Of a stretch of 38,870 bases of DNA, positions 17,093-25,576 are shown piece after piece. The position numbers were made by a program, and so were the translations under genes. The first letter of the stretch is position 1. Every line of letters begins with the position of its first letter. Source of the stretch: Crocosphaera sp. (GTDB lineage Bacteria > Cyanobacteriota > Cyanobacteriia > Cyanobacteriales > Microcystaceae); the NCBI RefSeq assembly GCF_030064895.1, contig NZ_JASJEB010000090.1, positions 1-38,870 of the forward strand, given 5' to 3'. The notes beneath the pieces were generated by a model. The model worked only from the letters and a program-made list of their open reading frames with translations, had not been told where the DNA came from and did no database searches.

Positions 17093-17394
17093 TAGAAGAT
17101 AAGATAGGTTTGAGACTCGGATTTAGTATTATTCCTTCACTTTTGAGTATTCCCAGTTAATCAATATTTTTATCAATAATTACCCTGAAATTAAAAGTTG
17201 ATCATTTCTGTAGTAGTGAGTAATTATATGTAAGAAAAGAGAATATACACCATTACCCATTATGATTAGGCAGTTAAAGAGATTCCTCGTTCCTCACCAA
17301 TGACAATTATCAATTGTCCATTTCCATTGTTAAACCCAGCGCCCTTTTTACAGTAGAATATAGAGGGAATGGTATATATATATCCGACAATATT

Positions 17395-18762
17395 GTGAAT
17401 CAATGTTATCAACAAGGACAACTGGTTGAATTAGAAATTATCGATCTCGCTCATAGTGGAGATGGAGTCGGTAAGTTAGACGGTAAAGCTATTTTTGTAT
17501 CTGATACGGTGACTGGCGATCGCATTTTAGCCCGTTTAACCCATGTCAAACCACAATATGCTTACGGGAAATTACAGGAAATTATCTCACCTTCTCCCCA
17601 TCGCATCCGACCTAGCTGCATTGTGGCGGATAAATGTGGGGGTTGTCAATGGCAACATATTTCTCCAGAATATCAACTAAAAGCCAAGGAAAACCAGGTT
17701 ATTCAAGCTTTAAAAAGGATCGGTGGTTTTGATAACTCTCCCGTGTTGCCTATTTTATCTTCCCCAGAAATACTGGGTTATCGCAACAAAGCAACTTATC
17801 CTTTAAAACGTTCGACAACTGGGAATGTGCAAGCAGGATATTATCAACGCAATACTCATCAAATTATTAACCTTAATCAATGTCCTATTCAAGATACTCG
17901 TCTTAACCCTATTTTGGCTGAGGTTAAACAAGATATACAAACACAAGGATGGAGTATTTATAACGAAAAAACAGGGACAGGAAAATTAAGACATTTAGGG
18001 TTACGTATTGGTAAAAGAACAGGAGAAATTTTATTAACCCTTGTTAGTACCAGCAAAAAATTGACTAATTTTCAACAACAAGCAGAAATTTGGCTACAAC
18101 GTTATCCTAATTTAGTAGGAGTTTCTATTAACTATAATCCCCATAAAGGTAACAAAATTTTTGGTGAGGAAACATTGAATTATATTGGTCGTCCTTGTTT
18201 GATAGAAGAATTTGCTCAGCTTAAATTTCAATTAAGCTCTGATACCTTTTTTCAAATTAATACCGAAGCAGCAGAAGTATTATTAAATCTCCTGTTAGAA
18301 AAATCGTGTTTAAAAGGTTATGAAACATTAATTGATGCTTATTGTGGTGTGGGAACATTTACCTTACCCCTAGCTAAAAAAGTAGCTCAAGTTGTGGGAA
18401 TTGAGAGTAATCAAAATTCCATTGCACAGGCTGAAAACAATGCCGAAATTAATGGCGTTGATAATGTTATATTTTATACAGGAAATGTAGAAAAAGTTTT
18501 ACCATCTCTTAATGTTTCTCCTGATATTGTGGTTCTTGATCCCCCCAGAAAAGGTTGCGATCGCAGTGTTATTGATACTTTAAAAAAAAATTATCCTTCC
18601 CTCATAATTTATGTTAGTTGTCAACCTTCTACCTTAGCCCGTGACCTAGAAAAACTATGTCAAGAAGATATTTATATACTCGAGTGTATCCAACCAATTG
18701 ATTTTTTTCCACAAACACCTCACGTGGAATCAATGGCTTTAATTCGACATAATATTGACTGA
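17395..18762 (+). CDS. rlmD: 23S rRNA (uracil-C5)-methyltransferase, RlmD/RumA type
   Basis: A 455-residue SAM-dependent RNA methyltransferase that should methylate uridine C5 in 23S rRNA (U1939 by E. coli analogy). It has an N-terminal TRAM domain (GQLVELEIIDLAHSGDGVGK), an iron-sulfur motif C75-x5-C81-x2-C84 with a later NQC cysteine, the SAM motif LIDAYCGVGTFTLPLA, VVLDPPRKGCD, and catalytic C409 in YVSCQPSTLARDL. The frame is open back to TTG 17314, but the TRAM domain starts right after GTG 17395, so GTG 17395 is my choice. No good Shine-Dalgarno sequence precedes either start. A RumA/RlmC-like substrate choice (747 versus 1939) cannot be decided by eye. Confidence 0.9.
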   Translation: MNQCYQQGQLVELEIIDLAHSGDGVGKLDGKAIFVSDTVTGDRILARLTHVKPQYAYGKLQEIISPSPHRIRPSCIVADKCGGCQWQHISPEYQLKAKENQVIQALKRIGGFDNSPVLPILSSPEILGYRNKATYPLKRSTTGNVQAGYYQRNTHQIINLNQCPIQDTRLNPILAEVKQDIQTQGWSIYNEKTGTGKLRHLGLRIGKRTGEILLTLVSTSKKLTNFQQQAEIWLQRYPNLVGVSINYNPHKGNKIFGEETLNYIGRPCLIEEFAQLKFQLSSDTFFQINTEAAEVLLNLLLEKSCLKGYETLIDAYCGVGTFTLPLAKKVAQVVGIESNQNSIAQAENNAEINGVDNVIFYTGNVEKVLPSLNVSPDIVVLDPPRKGCDRSVIDTLKKNYPSLIIYVSCQPSTLARDLEKLCQEDIYILECIQPIDFFPQTPHVESMALIRHNID

Positions 18763-18991
18763 TATGTTATAATCGATTTAGTTATTAAATTAATTGAGTT
18801 CATTGTTTGTTTAAAGACTGCCATATAAGCCACAATCTTAACCTTAAAAGAATAGAATACTTAGCCATGTTATAGCTTAGACTCAACCTTCCTAATTTAA
18901 CACTGTTGTCGTCTAATTCCATAGACAACATTGTTCTCAAACCAAGACCATATAAATGTCTGTAAAAAATTTACATTAGAGGTGACAGCAC

Positions 18992-19441
18992 GTGCTGACT
19001 ATTTCCCTACCGCAAACTAAGCGATACGGTTGTACAATGAGCTTCACATCAACGCTATATTTATGTCCTGTCCTAGATTTATTACTAGCAAATATTCCCA
19101 ATGAACTGCAACCCGAAATAAGACTAGGGCTACAAGAAGCACTGGTAAACGCAGCTAAACACGGAAACAAACTCGACCCAAGCAAGTCAATTTTTGTGCA
19201 GTTTTCTATAACTAGAGAGGGTTATTCTTGGGTAATATCAGACCAAGGAAAAGGGTTTTCCCGTCAGTGTAATTGTCCAGACCATACTATTGAAACATTA
19301 CCCCCCGACGAATCAGAAGACGGCAGGGGGTTTTGTTTACTGCATGAGATTTTTGATCAAGTGCATTGGGATCAACAAAAAACCCAGTTAAGACTTTGTA
19401 AACAAGTAAACAACAGTAAAAGACAAGCATTATTTTCTTGA
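18992..19441 (+). CDS. RsbW-like anti-sigma factor / serine kinase ATPase
   Basis: A 149-residue GHKL ATPase domain of the HATPase_c_2 (RsbW/SpoIIAB) type. The N-box is GLQEALVNAAKHGNKLD, G1 is ISDQGKGF, and G2 is EDGRGFCLLHEIFD. Such proteins bind sigma factors or phosphorylate STAS anti-sigma antagonists. The cyanobacterial ones often act in partner-switching stress pathways. The GTG start at 18992 is supported by GAGGTG at 18979-18984. No STAS or PP2C partner is adjacent. It converges with the PSII S4 gene, the stops being only 7 bp apart. Confidence 0.9.
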   Translation: MLTISLPQTKRYGCTMSFTSTLYLCPVLDLLLANIPNELQPEIRLGLQEALVNAAKHGNKLDPSKSIFVQFSITREGYSWVISDQGKGFSRQCNCPDHTIETLPPDESEDGRGFCLLHEIFDQVHWDQQKTQLRLCKQVNNSKRQALFS

Positions 19442-19448
19442 GAAAACT

Positions 19449-20228
19449 CTATTGAAATCTTGTTAATTGAATGCGATACCGTTGCTTTTTCGTGATAGCA
19501 ACCTCTCCTACTTCTAAACGTCCTTTTCCTCGTACTGCAATTAAATCTCCAGACTTAACATTATAACTAGATTGAGTAGTTTCCTTCCAATTAACTCTAA
19601 CATCCCCCTTATTAATAGCATCGCTCATTTTACTACGAGACATACCAAACCCAGCAGAAGCAATGGCATCTAGACGCATTGATGCTTCCACCGTGGTCAT
19701 TTCTTTGGTTTTAGGGGGTCGTATTTTCAACTCACTGAGTTCAATTCTTTGTGTTTTCACAGGAACAGATCGCACTTGATTCAAGCTAGTTTCTAAGAAT
19801 TCCACCAATTCGGGAACAACGATCACCTGGCCACCTCGTTCCCCCAAAACGATGATATCGCCGATTTTTTCTCGGACGATACCCGTCCCTAAAATCGCCC
19901 CTAAGAAGTCTCGATGATTGGCCGGGTCAAAAAGAAAGTTTCCAGCAATATCTAGGGCAGCTAGAGGAACCTGAGCCTGTTCTAGGGGGATTTCAGGACG
20001 GACTATACCAATTCTTCTTCTTTCCGCTTGGGGATATCCACCCCAGACCAGTATTTCTACATCCGCTAAGCGACTAAAGCTGTTTTCCACTTCAGCAATT
20101 ACAGGAGGGGAGAAAAAATCACTGACCACAACCTCCCAAGTTTTGACAGCAATTTCAGCTTGATCAATAATACGGGTAATTTCTTCGCGGTTTTCAATTC
20201 CTTTGAGGAGTTTTTCTCTGGGTAACAT
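19449..20228 (-). CDS. Photosystem II S4-domain protein (YlmH-like)
   Basis: A 259-residue RNA-binding protein. The C-terminal S4 domain (about 180-245) contains MRLDAIASAGFGMSRSKMSDAINKGDVRVNW followed by SGDLIAVRGKGRLEV. The N-terminal part (DFFSPPVIAEVENSF...WGGYPQAERRRIGI...GAILGTGIVREKIGDI) is the YlmH-type domain. In cyanobacteria and chloroplasts this family is annotated as photosystem II S4-domain protein. YlmH in other bacteria acts in ribosome-associated quality control. An NFACT/RqcH homologue is present at 30108-31844 in this window, so a shared role is possible. Confidence 0.9.
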   Translation of the reverse strand: MLPREKLLKGIENREEITRIIDQAEIAVKTWEVVVSDFFSPPVIAEVENSFSRLADVEILVWGGYPQAERRRIGIVRPEIPLEQAQVPLAALDIAGNFLFDPANHRDFLGAILGTGIVREKIGDIIVLGERGGQVIVVPELVEFLETSLNQVRSVPVKTQRIELSELKIRPPKTKEMTTVEASMRLDAIASAGFGMSRSKMSDAINKGDVRVNWKETTQSSYNVKSGDLIAVRGKGRLEVGEVAITKKQRYRIQLTRFQ

Positions 20229-20435
20229 ATAGATTTAACCGATTTCAGTATTTATTAGTTGATCTTTGAGTAAAAAGGTAGTAATTTCCAATAGTTTAAA
20301 TATGATTTTTGTAGGGGCAATTTCTTGCTCAGTAAAACTTTCATCATAGACATAAAGTCTCTATAAAAAATTTACAGATCAAATCTTACTCTAGGTATAG
20401 AATGAATCGAGGATATAACCCAATGAGCCTCTTAT

Positions 20436-21359
20436 ATGTCTATTGTTAGTGTTACAGTTCCTGCCACAACCGCCAATATTGGCCCCGGTTTTGACTGCAT
20501 TGGTGCAGCCCTTAGCCTTTATAATCAATTTGAGTTCACAGAGAACCCAGAAGCAGATACCGATCTAACTATTACAGTAACAGGAACCGAAGCCCATCGC
20601 ATCACAGGCGATCGTAGTAACTTACTTTATCAAGCCTTTACTAATTTATACAACCATCTCAACAAAACTCCCCCAAAAATAGCCATTAACATCAAATTAG
20701 GGGTTCCCCTTGCCAGAGGGTTAGGAAGCTCTGCAACAGCCATTATTGGTGGGCTATTAGGTGCTAACATCTTAGCAGGGCAACCCCTTTCCACAGTAGA
20801 AATAATGGAATTAGCAATTGAGATAGAGGGTCATCCTGATAATGTAGTGCCGGCCTTGTTAGGAAACTGTCAATTATCTGTTGGAGAACCCAAAAAATGG
20901 GAAATTTGTCAAATTCCCTGGCATTCTGATATCGTACCCGTGGTCGCCATACCAAACTTTGAATTATCAACAGAAGAAGCTAGAGCCGTCTTACCGAAAA
21001 CTTTACCGCGCGCTGATGCCATCTACAATATAGCGCGCATGGGATTATTAATTAAAGCTTTAGAAAGCGGTAATGGACAATGGTTAAACAGGGCCATGGC
21101 CGATAAACTGCATCAACCCTATCGTAAAGGACTGATCGAGGGCTATGAATTTGTCGAAGAATGCGCCCTCAATGCAGGGGCTTATGGTATGGTCATTAGT
21201 GGAGCCGGACCGACCTTATTAGCCTTAGCAAACTCCGAACACATCCAAGCAGTTGAAGATGCCATGAAAAACGCCTGGAGCCAACTAGAAATTACGGCAG
21301 ATGTGCGATCTTTAGCGATCGATACTCAAGGAGCAAAAGTTGATTTTAACAGCCCTTAG
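20436..21359 (+). CDS. thrB: Homoserine kinase
   Basis: A 307-residue GHMP kinase that phosphorylates homoserine for threonine synthesis. The N-terminal VTVPATTANIGPGFDCIGAAL is the substrate-side motif, and PLARGLGSSATAIIGGLL (91-108) is the ATP-binding P-loop. The C-terminal GMVISGAGPTLLAL is the third GHMP motif. Its last four codons and stop (TTTAACAGCCCTTAG) lie inside a dispersed repeat that recurs at 28811. The protein still has the normal family length. Confidence 0.95.
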   Translation: MSIVSVTVPATTANIGPGFDCIGAALSLYNQFEFTENPEADTDLTITVTGTEAHRITGDRSNLLYQAFTNLYNHLNKTPPKIAINIKLGVPLARGLGSSATAIIGGLLGANILAGQPLSTVEIMELAIEIEGHPDNVVPALLGNCQLSVGEPKKWEICQIPWHSDIVPVVAIPNFELSTEEARAVLPKTLPRADAIYNIARMGLLIKALESGNGQWLNRAMADKLHQPYRKGLIEGYEFVEECALNAGAYGMVISGAGPTLLALANSEHIQAVEDAMKNAWSQLEITADVRSLAIDTQGAKVDFNSP

Positions 21360-21415
21360 GGCGAGGCAGAAGGCAGGGGGCAAGAGGCAGAAGGAAAGAT
21401 TTTAGTTAAGGTAAA
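21346..21415. repeat. Dispersed repeat with GGCAGRR heptamers, copy 1 (overlaps thrB stop)
   Basis: About 70 bp run from TTAACAGCCCTTAGGGCGAGG through four heptamers (GGCAGAA, GGCAGGG, GGCAAGA, GGCAGAA) to GATTTTAGTTAAGG. The same order appears at 28811-28880. GCCC-TTA-GGGC forms a mini-hairpin, and in copy 2 the loop is TTC. Confidence 0.75.
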
Positions 21416-21440
21416 GCCTGTCTTGGTGCGTTAAATATGA

Positions 21441-21660
21441 TACAATGGGAGGGGTCAGTATAAGACTTAAAAACCTACCGGGGGACTCTCGGAAAGTTTA
21501 TGCCCAACACCTGAATTGGCAGGGTTTAAGGAGATATTACCGCGCCTAAGCAGGCAAATGTGGTGAGCCTGGGAACTTGTGAAAACAAGATAATAACCTG
21601 TCTTTAACGACGGGGTTGAAATAATCGTCCCCATAGGGATACTTTATCTGAGTGGAGAGT
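21441..21660 (+). ncRNA. Structured RNA, HEARO/IscB-type candidate, copy 1 (no nuclease gene)
   Basis: A TACAAT -10-like box (21441-21446) is followed by hairpin CCGGG-GGACT-CTCGG (21478-21492), AAAGTT, hairpin CCTG-AATTGG-CAGG (21510-21523), a GAAA-tetraloop hairpin (CTTGT/ACAAG) and a GTC-TTTAAC-GAC hairpin. It ends in a CCCC/GGGG hairpin and GAGTGGAG. The 5' half aligns with 32876-32945, with compensatory changes in the first stem. The segment is non-coding, lies in a 310-bp gap and abuts the DUF502 gene. HEARO RNAs are the guide RNAs of IscB nucleases and often occur alone in cyanobacteria. This assignment rests on remembered sequence patterns. Confidence 0.5.
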
Positions 21661-21669
21661 TGGTACTCT

Positions 21670-22410
21670 GTGCTGCAACGTTTTAGACAAGATTTAAAAA
21701 ATGATCTAATTGCTGGGTTGTTAGTGGTTATTCCCTTAGCAACCACTATCTGGTTAACTATTACAATTGCTACTTGGGTTGTTAATCTTTTAACCCAAAT
21801 TCCCAAACAACTTAATCCTTTCGACGGCCTCGACCCTATTTTAAGTTCTATTTTCAATCTCAGCGTTGGCTTAGCTGTGCCTTTGCTGTTTATTTTAATT
21901 ATTGGTTTAATGGCCCGTAATATTGCTGGCCGATGGCTGTTAGATGTAGGAGAACGGATTTTACAATCAATTCCTTTGGCTGGGGCTGTTTATAAAACCT
22001 TACAACAGATATTAGAAACCCTCTTCAAAGACTCTAAAAGGAAATTTCGGCGTGTGGTGATGGTGGAATATCCGCGTCGGGGAGTTTGGAGTCTAGGCTT
22101 TGTTACAGGTACTTTGAGTCCTTCTCTACAAACCCATTTAGAGAAACCGATGTTAAGTGTCTTTATTCCTACCACACCCAACCCCACCTCAGGATGGTAC
22201 GCCATTATTGCTGCTGATGATGTGATTAATTTACCCATTTCCATCGAAGATGCTTTTAAAGTGTTAATTTCTGGTGGTATTGTCAGCCCAAATGTTCCCA
22301 ACCCCGTTCCTCACTTATCTCAACCGAAGAAGAATAGTCCTATTAGTATGGATGCTTCTATGACGGAAAAAAGCGAAGAAGTAGAAACGACCAAACCTTC
22401 TCAAATCTAA
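21670..22410 (+). CDS. DUF502 family membrane protein
   Basis: A 246-residue membrane protein of the DUF502 family. Two N-terminal hydrophobic segments lie at about 14-40 and 60-85 (LIAGLLVVIPLATTIWLTI; VGLAVPLLFILIIGLMARN). The family core follows: ILQSIPLAGAVYKTLQQIL, RVVMVEYPRRGVWSLGFVTG and VFIPTTPNPTSGWY. Function is unknown in bacteria. A plant relative is the LIKE COV protein group. GTG 21670 gives the typical MLQRFRQDLKNDLIAG start. The GTG at 21652 is also in frame but lies in the candidate structured RNA. nusB follows 23 bp after the stop and is probably co-transcribed. Confidence 0.88.
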   Translation: MLQRFRQDLKNDLIAGLLVVIPLATTIWLTITIATWVVNLLTQIPKQLNPFDGLDPILSSIFNLSVGLAVPLLFILIIGLMARNIAGRWLLDVGERILQSIPLAGAVYKTLQQILETLFKDSKRKFRRVVMVEYPRRGVWSLGFVTGTLSPSLQTHLEKPMLSVFIPTTPNPTSGWYAIIAADDVINLPISIEDAFKVLISGGIVSPNVPNPVPHLSQPKKNSPISMDASMTEKSEEVETTKPSQI

Positions 22411-22433
22411 AAATCTTAGTTCTTTAACTGCTT

Positions 22434-23063
22434 ATGCCTCCCCGTCAGCAACCCCGTCGTATTGCCCGCGAACTAGCTTTATTAAGTCTTAGTCAAATCA
22501 AAGGAAACCCTGAAAAACTAGAACAGGTTGACCTTAGTGATCTAACTTTAGCCGCTATTCGTACCCTAACTAGCGAGGTACAAGATACCTTAGAAACTGC
22601 ATCAGCAGAGGTAAAAAGAGGACATAATCAACTGTTTCAATCTGAAACCCGTGCTATGACTCTAGAGAGTTCTAAAACAATGATTGAAGATGCTCTCACT
22701 TTAACACAAACGGCCATTAATCGTTTAGCCAGTGCCGTAGAATTTCCAGAAATCATTCAACTAGCTACTCAATACGAAGTTAGAGAATACGCAATTGAAC
22801 TGATAGCAACAGTTTCCCGACGGAGAAAGGAAATTGATCAACAATTGGAAGTGGTTTTAAAAGATTGGCAGTTAAAGCGTTTAGCTAAAATTGATCGCGA
22901 TATGTTACGTCTTGCTGTAGCAGAAATTTTGTTTCTCGATATTCCTGAAAAAGTTGCCATTAATGAAGCAGTAGAGTTGGCGAAACGTTATTCCGATGAT
23001 GATGGTTATCGTTTTATTAATGGGGTACTGAGACGATTTACGGACAATATCAAACAAAGATAA
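22434..23063 (+). CDS. nusB: Transcription antitermination factor NusB
   Basis: A 209-residue NusB in the long cyanobacterial form (E. coli NusB is 139 residues). Its N-terminus [14 protein letters not shown] and C-terminus [52 protein letters not shown] are the conserved family ends. The extra about 60 residues between them form predicted helices. NusB with NusE binds boxA RNA to promote antitermination of rRNA operons. It lies 23 bp after the DUF502 gene. Its stop is 3 bp from the stop of the convergent gene. Confidence 0.93.
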   Translation: MPPRQQPRRIARELALLSLSQIKGNPEKLEQVDLSDLTLAAIRTLTSEVQDTLETASAEVKRGHNQLFQSETRAMTLESSKTMIEDALTLTQTAINRLASAVEFPEIIQLATQYEVREYAIELIATVSRRRKEIDQQLEVVLKDWQLKRLAKIDRDMLRLAVAEILFLDIPEKVAINEAVELAKRYSDDDGYRFINGVLRRFTDNIKQR

Positions 23064-23066
23064 AAT

Positions 23067-23504
23067 CTATTGAATTTCATGATTTTCGTCTTTATTTTGT
23101 AGTCTTTGTCGTAAGCGATGTAAATGGGTAGTTGTATTAGAAGGAATTCTCGGGGCCGGTAATTCGTTGTTGGGCCAAGTGGATAAATCAAAACAGGTAC
23201 ACACGCTAGAAGGGATACCAGCTACTGATATAGGGATAGGTAACTCACAACGAGGACAGTCGATGATTTCCCAGGCAGGACTTAATAATTGTTGTATAGT
23301 TTGTTCTGTTCCTTCTAAATAACAATCAGCATCAGTATCAAGGATTTTTTGCCAACATTGTTCAAATTCCCTTGAATAATGATGTTCTTCAAAAATTACT
23401 TGGGGATAAATTCTTTCTTGTAGTTTGGGACAAATGATACATTTGCCTAGTTGAAACCAATGGGCAAGATATTGTTTAACCTGTTCAGTTGAAGCCATAC
23501 TCAT
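23067..23504 (-). CDS. Cyanobacterial conserved protein with CxxC motifs
   Basis: About 145 residues from ATG 23504. The frame is open back to GTG 23522, and ATG 23498 is another candidate. Three cysteine pairs, CIIC near the N-terminus and then CPRC and CTC further on, suggest a zinc ribbon or knuckle. The segment EQVKQYLAHWFQLGKCI is an amphipathic helix and YLEGTEQTIQQLLSP is conserved-looking. I know of no functional assignment. It is tail to tail with nusB. Confidence 0.65.
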   Translation of the reverse strand: MSMASTEQVKQYLAHWFQLGKCIICPKLQERIYPQVIFEEHHYSREFEQCWQKILDTDADCYLEGTEQTIQQLLSPAWEIIDCPRCELPIPISVAGIPSSVCTCFDLSTWPNNELPAPRIPSNTTTHLHRLRQRLQNKDENHEIQ

Positions 23505-23666
23505 AGATTTTACCAAAATCACTCAATTAATTCTATGCTAACCTCTTCTGCAAAATTTCTATAGAAGAAAAAAGTTAAAAAAACTATAGCAATCAGAAAT
23601 TATCACAACTTATTCCTGACTAATATAGTTAAAAATAGCAAATTATCCTGTAGTGATAAAACTTCC

Positions 23667-24050
23667 TTAATCTTGTATATATTCTGTTCCTTGAATTAAG
23701 GCTATTTCCGCGCGCATAAATTCTCTTCCTAAATAGGCAGCATGGTCTAACATTGTAATGGAACAATCGGGATTTTCTTCAATAACTTTTACACATAATT
23801 CTTTAGCACTACGTCCTGTGAAAACGGTTTCTGATGTACGATTGGTTTTACCTCTTGCAGCAATAACTTCTCCTGTTTCTGGGTCAACTGCTAGACCTTT
23901 TTCATTAATGATATTGGTAAAATATTTAGTACAGATAAGACTATTTTCTCGATCAATATAGATAATAAAGTATCCTCCGGGGTCAAGATCAATATGACGT
24001 TTTGAAAGTTTATCATCGAGTTTTTTAATGGTCTGTGCTAAGTCATTCAT
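23667..24050 (-). CDS. DUF4346 domain protein
   Basis: A 127-residue soluble protein with the DUF4346 pattern: LDPGGYFIIYIDRENSLICTKYF, then TGRSAKELCVKVIEEN, then the C-terminal LDHAAYLGREFMRAEIALIQGTEYIQD. The domain is found alone in cyanobacteria and, in methanogens, beside the MtrA methyltransferase domain. Its role is unknown. Start ATG 24050. The MATE exporter gene upstream ends at 24105 on the same strand with a 54-bp gap, so co-transcription is possible. Confidence 0.75.
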   Translation of the reverse strand: MNDLAQTIKKLDDKLSKRHIDLDPGGYFIIYIDRENSLICTKYFTNIINEKGLAVDPETGEVIAARGKTNRTSETVFTGRSAKELCVKVIEENPDCSITMLDHAAYLGREFMRAEIALIQGTEYIQD

Positions 24051-24104
24051 AAAATATTCTAGATGAGTTTTAATTAATGAGGGGTGATAATAGACAATGG
24101 AGAA

Positions 24105-25469
24105 TTAATTTTCTAGAGTTTTGGGAACTTTTAATCCTAATAGAATAACTCTAGCAAGCATAAATAAAGATAAGGCTAACCATAGTAAATTACTATCCTT
24201 ATAATGCCAAGCAATGGTAGCAACAGGAACAAACCCGACAAAAGTTGCTCCTAAGGCTGTATTTCTTAACATAACACCTTCTGCTAAACCAATAAAATAA
24301 CCGTCTAAAATAAAAGCAATTGAACCGAAACCTAGAACTGGTAATAACCAGATAACATGAGCATTTAAGGAAGCAAAAATCTCTTGATGATTGGTTAAGA
24401 GCCCGAATAAAGTTTGAGGGAATATAATTATTATAGAAACCGATACTAAAGCGAACATAAAGCCGAGAATTGCTGATAATCTTAGTAAAGGTATTAACTG
24501 TTTTTTCGTTCCTTTTCCTTTAAAATTACCTGCTAAAGATTCGGTGGCAAAAGCTACTCCATCGATAAAATAAACCACTAAAGAAAATATTTGTAATAAA
24601 ACAGAATTTTCCGCTAAAGTTAGTGTTCCCATCGCAGAACTAATATTAGTGAAGAAAGAAAAAGCAGATAGGAAAATTAAAGTCCGGATAAATAAATCAC
24701 GGTTTAACATGAAATTGTCTTTCCATTGTTCCAAGGAAAGCCTTTCTCTAACCTGTTTAAAATCTTGCCAATTAATATCCTTGCCAACTAAAAATAAGCC
24801 AATTAAACACATTAAAATCTGACTTAAAGAAGTAGCTAAACCAGCCCCACCACTTTCTAAACCCCAACGAATAATCAATAAATAATCTAAGATAACATTA
24901 GCACCATTTCCAATCAGAGAAAGCCATAAAACTTTACCGCTTTGTTCCTTTCCCAGAAACCAACCAATTAAAACAAAATTGAGTAAAACAGCAGGTGCTC
25001 CTATAATACGAGTATCATAATAAGCCTGTGCGGAGGCTTTTACCAAAGGTGCTGCACTAACTAAACTAAACCCTATCCACCTTAAAGGATACTGTAATAT
25101 TAAAATAATTAAGCCTAAACTTAAGGCCAACAATCCATTTTTAAGTAAAACTAATAAGACTTCTTGAGAGTCTTTTCTTCCCATTCCTTGAGCAGTTATT
25201 CCTGTTGTGCTAGTGCGAAGAAATCCCAAAGCACGATAGAGATAATTAAAAATAATAGTAGCTAAAGTTACTCCAGCTAAATGATGAATATCTTTTAAAT
25301 GTCCCAAAAATGTAATACTAAGTAACCCGGCAATGGGAACCATTAAATTAGATAAAATATTAATAGACGCTAACCGCAGAAAACGCGGGGAAAAAGAAGG
25401 CAAATTCAACAATTCTAGACAACGATTCTTATAGACTTCTAGATTAATTCTTTTAAAAGAAGATTCCAT
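24105..25469 (-). CDS. MATE-family multidrug/metabolite efflux transporter
   Basis: A 454-residue protein with about twelve membrane helices. MATE features include LASINILSNLMVPIAGLLSITFLGHL at the start and, in the second half, FIDGVAFATESLAGNFKGKG, the signature of the DinF-like branch. It should export cationic compounds in exchange for H+ or Na+. The substrate cannot be predicted. It lies downstream of the HhoA-type protease gene on the same strand, separated by a palindrome at 25532-25557. Confidence 0.9.
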   Translation of the reverse strand: MESSFKRINLEVYKNRCLELLNLPSFSPRFLRLASINILSNLMVPIAGLLSITFLGHLKDIHHLAGVTLATIIFNYLYRALGFLRTSTTGITAQGMGRKDSQEVLLVLLKNGLLALSLGLIILILQYPLRWIGFSLVSAAPLVKASAQAYYDTRIIGAPAVLLNFVLIGWFLGKEQSGKVLWLSLIGNGANVILDYLLIIRWGLESGGAGLATSLSQILMCLIGLFLVGKDINWQDFKQVRERLSLEQWKDNFMLNRDLFIRTLIFLSAFSFFTNISSAMGTLTLAENSVLLQIFSLVVYFIDGVAFATESLAGNFKGKGTKKQLIPLLRLSAILGFMFALVSVSIIIIFPQTLFGLLTNHQEIFASLNAHVIWLLPVLGFGSIAFILDGYFIGLAEGVMLRNTALGATFVGFVPVATIAWHYKDSNLLWLALSLFMLARVILLGLKVPKTLEN

Positions 25470-25531
25470 TATATTTACTATAAGTAAAACTAATTTTAGC
25501 TTTTATTTATGATTATTATATTAACATTAAA

Positions 25532-25557
25532 TAGGGGTCAAGAATTCTTGACCCCTA
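25532..25557. terminator. 26-bp perfect palindrome between protease and MATE genes
   Basis: TAGGGGTCAAGAA is followed directly by its exact complement TTCTTGACCCCTA. It lies 19 bp after the protease stop on the minus strand, where it could terminate that transcript, although the following tail (TTTAATGTT) is weak. Its arms share TAGGGGTCAA with the hairpin at 29997-30024, so it may be a member of a dispersed palindrome family. Confidence 0.6.
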
Positions 25558-25576
25558 GAGTAAAGGTATTAAATAA

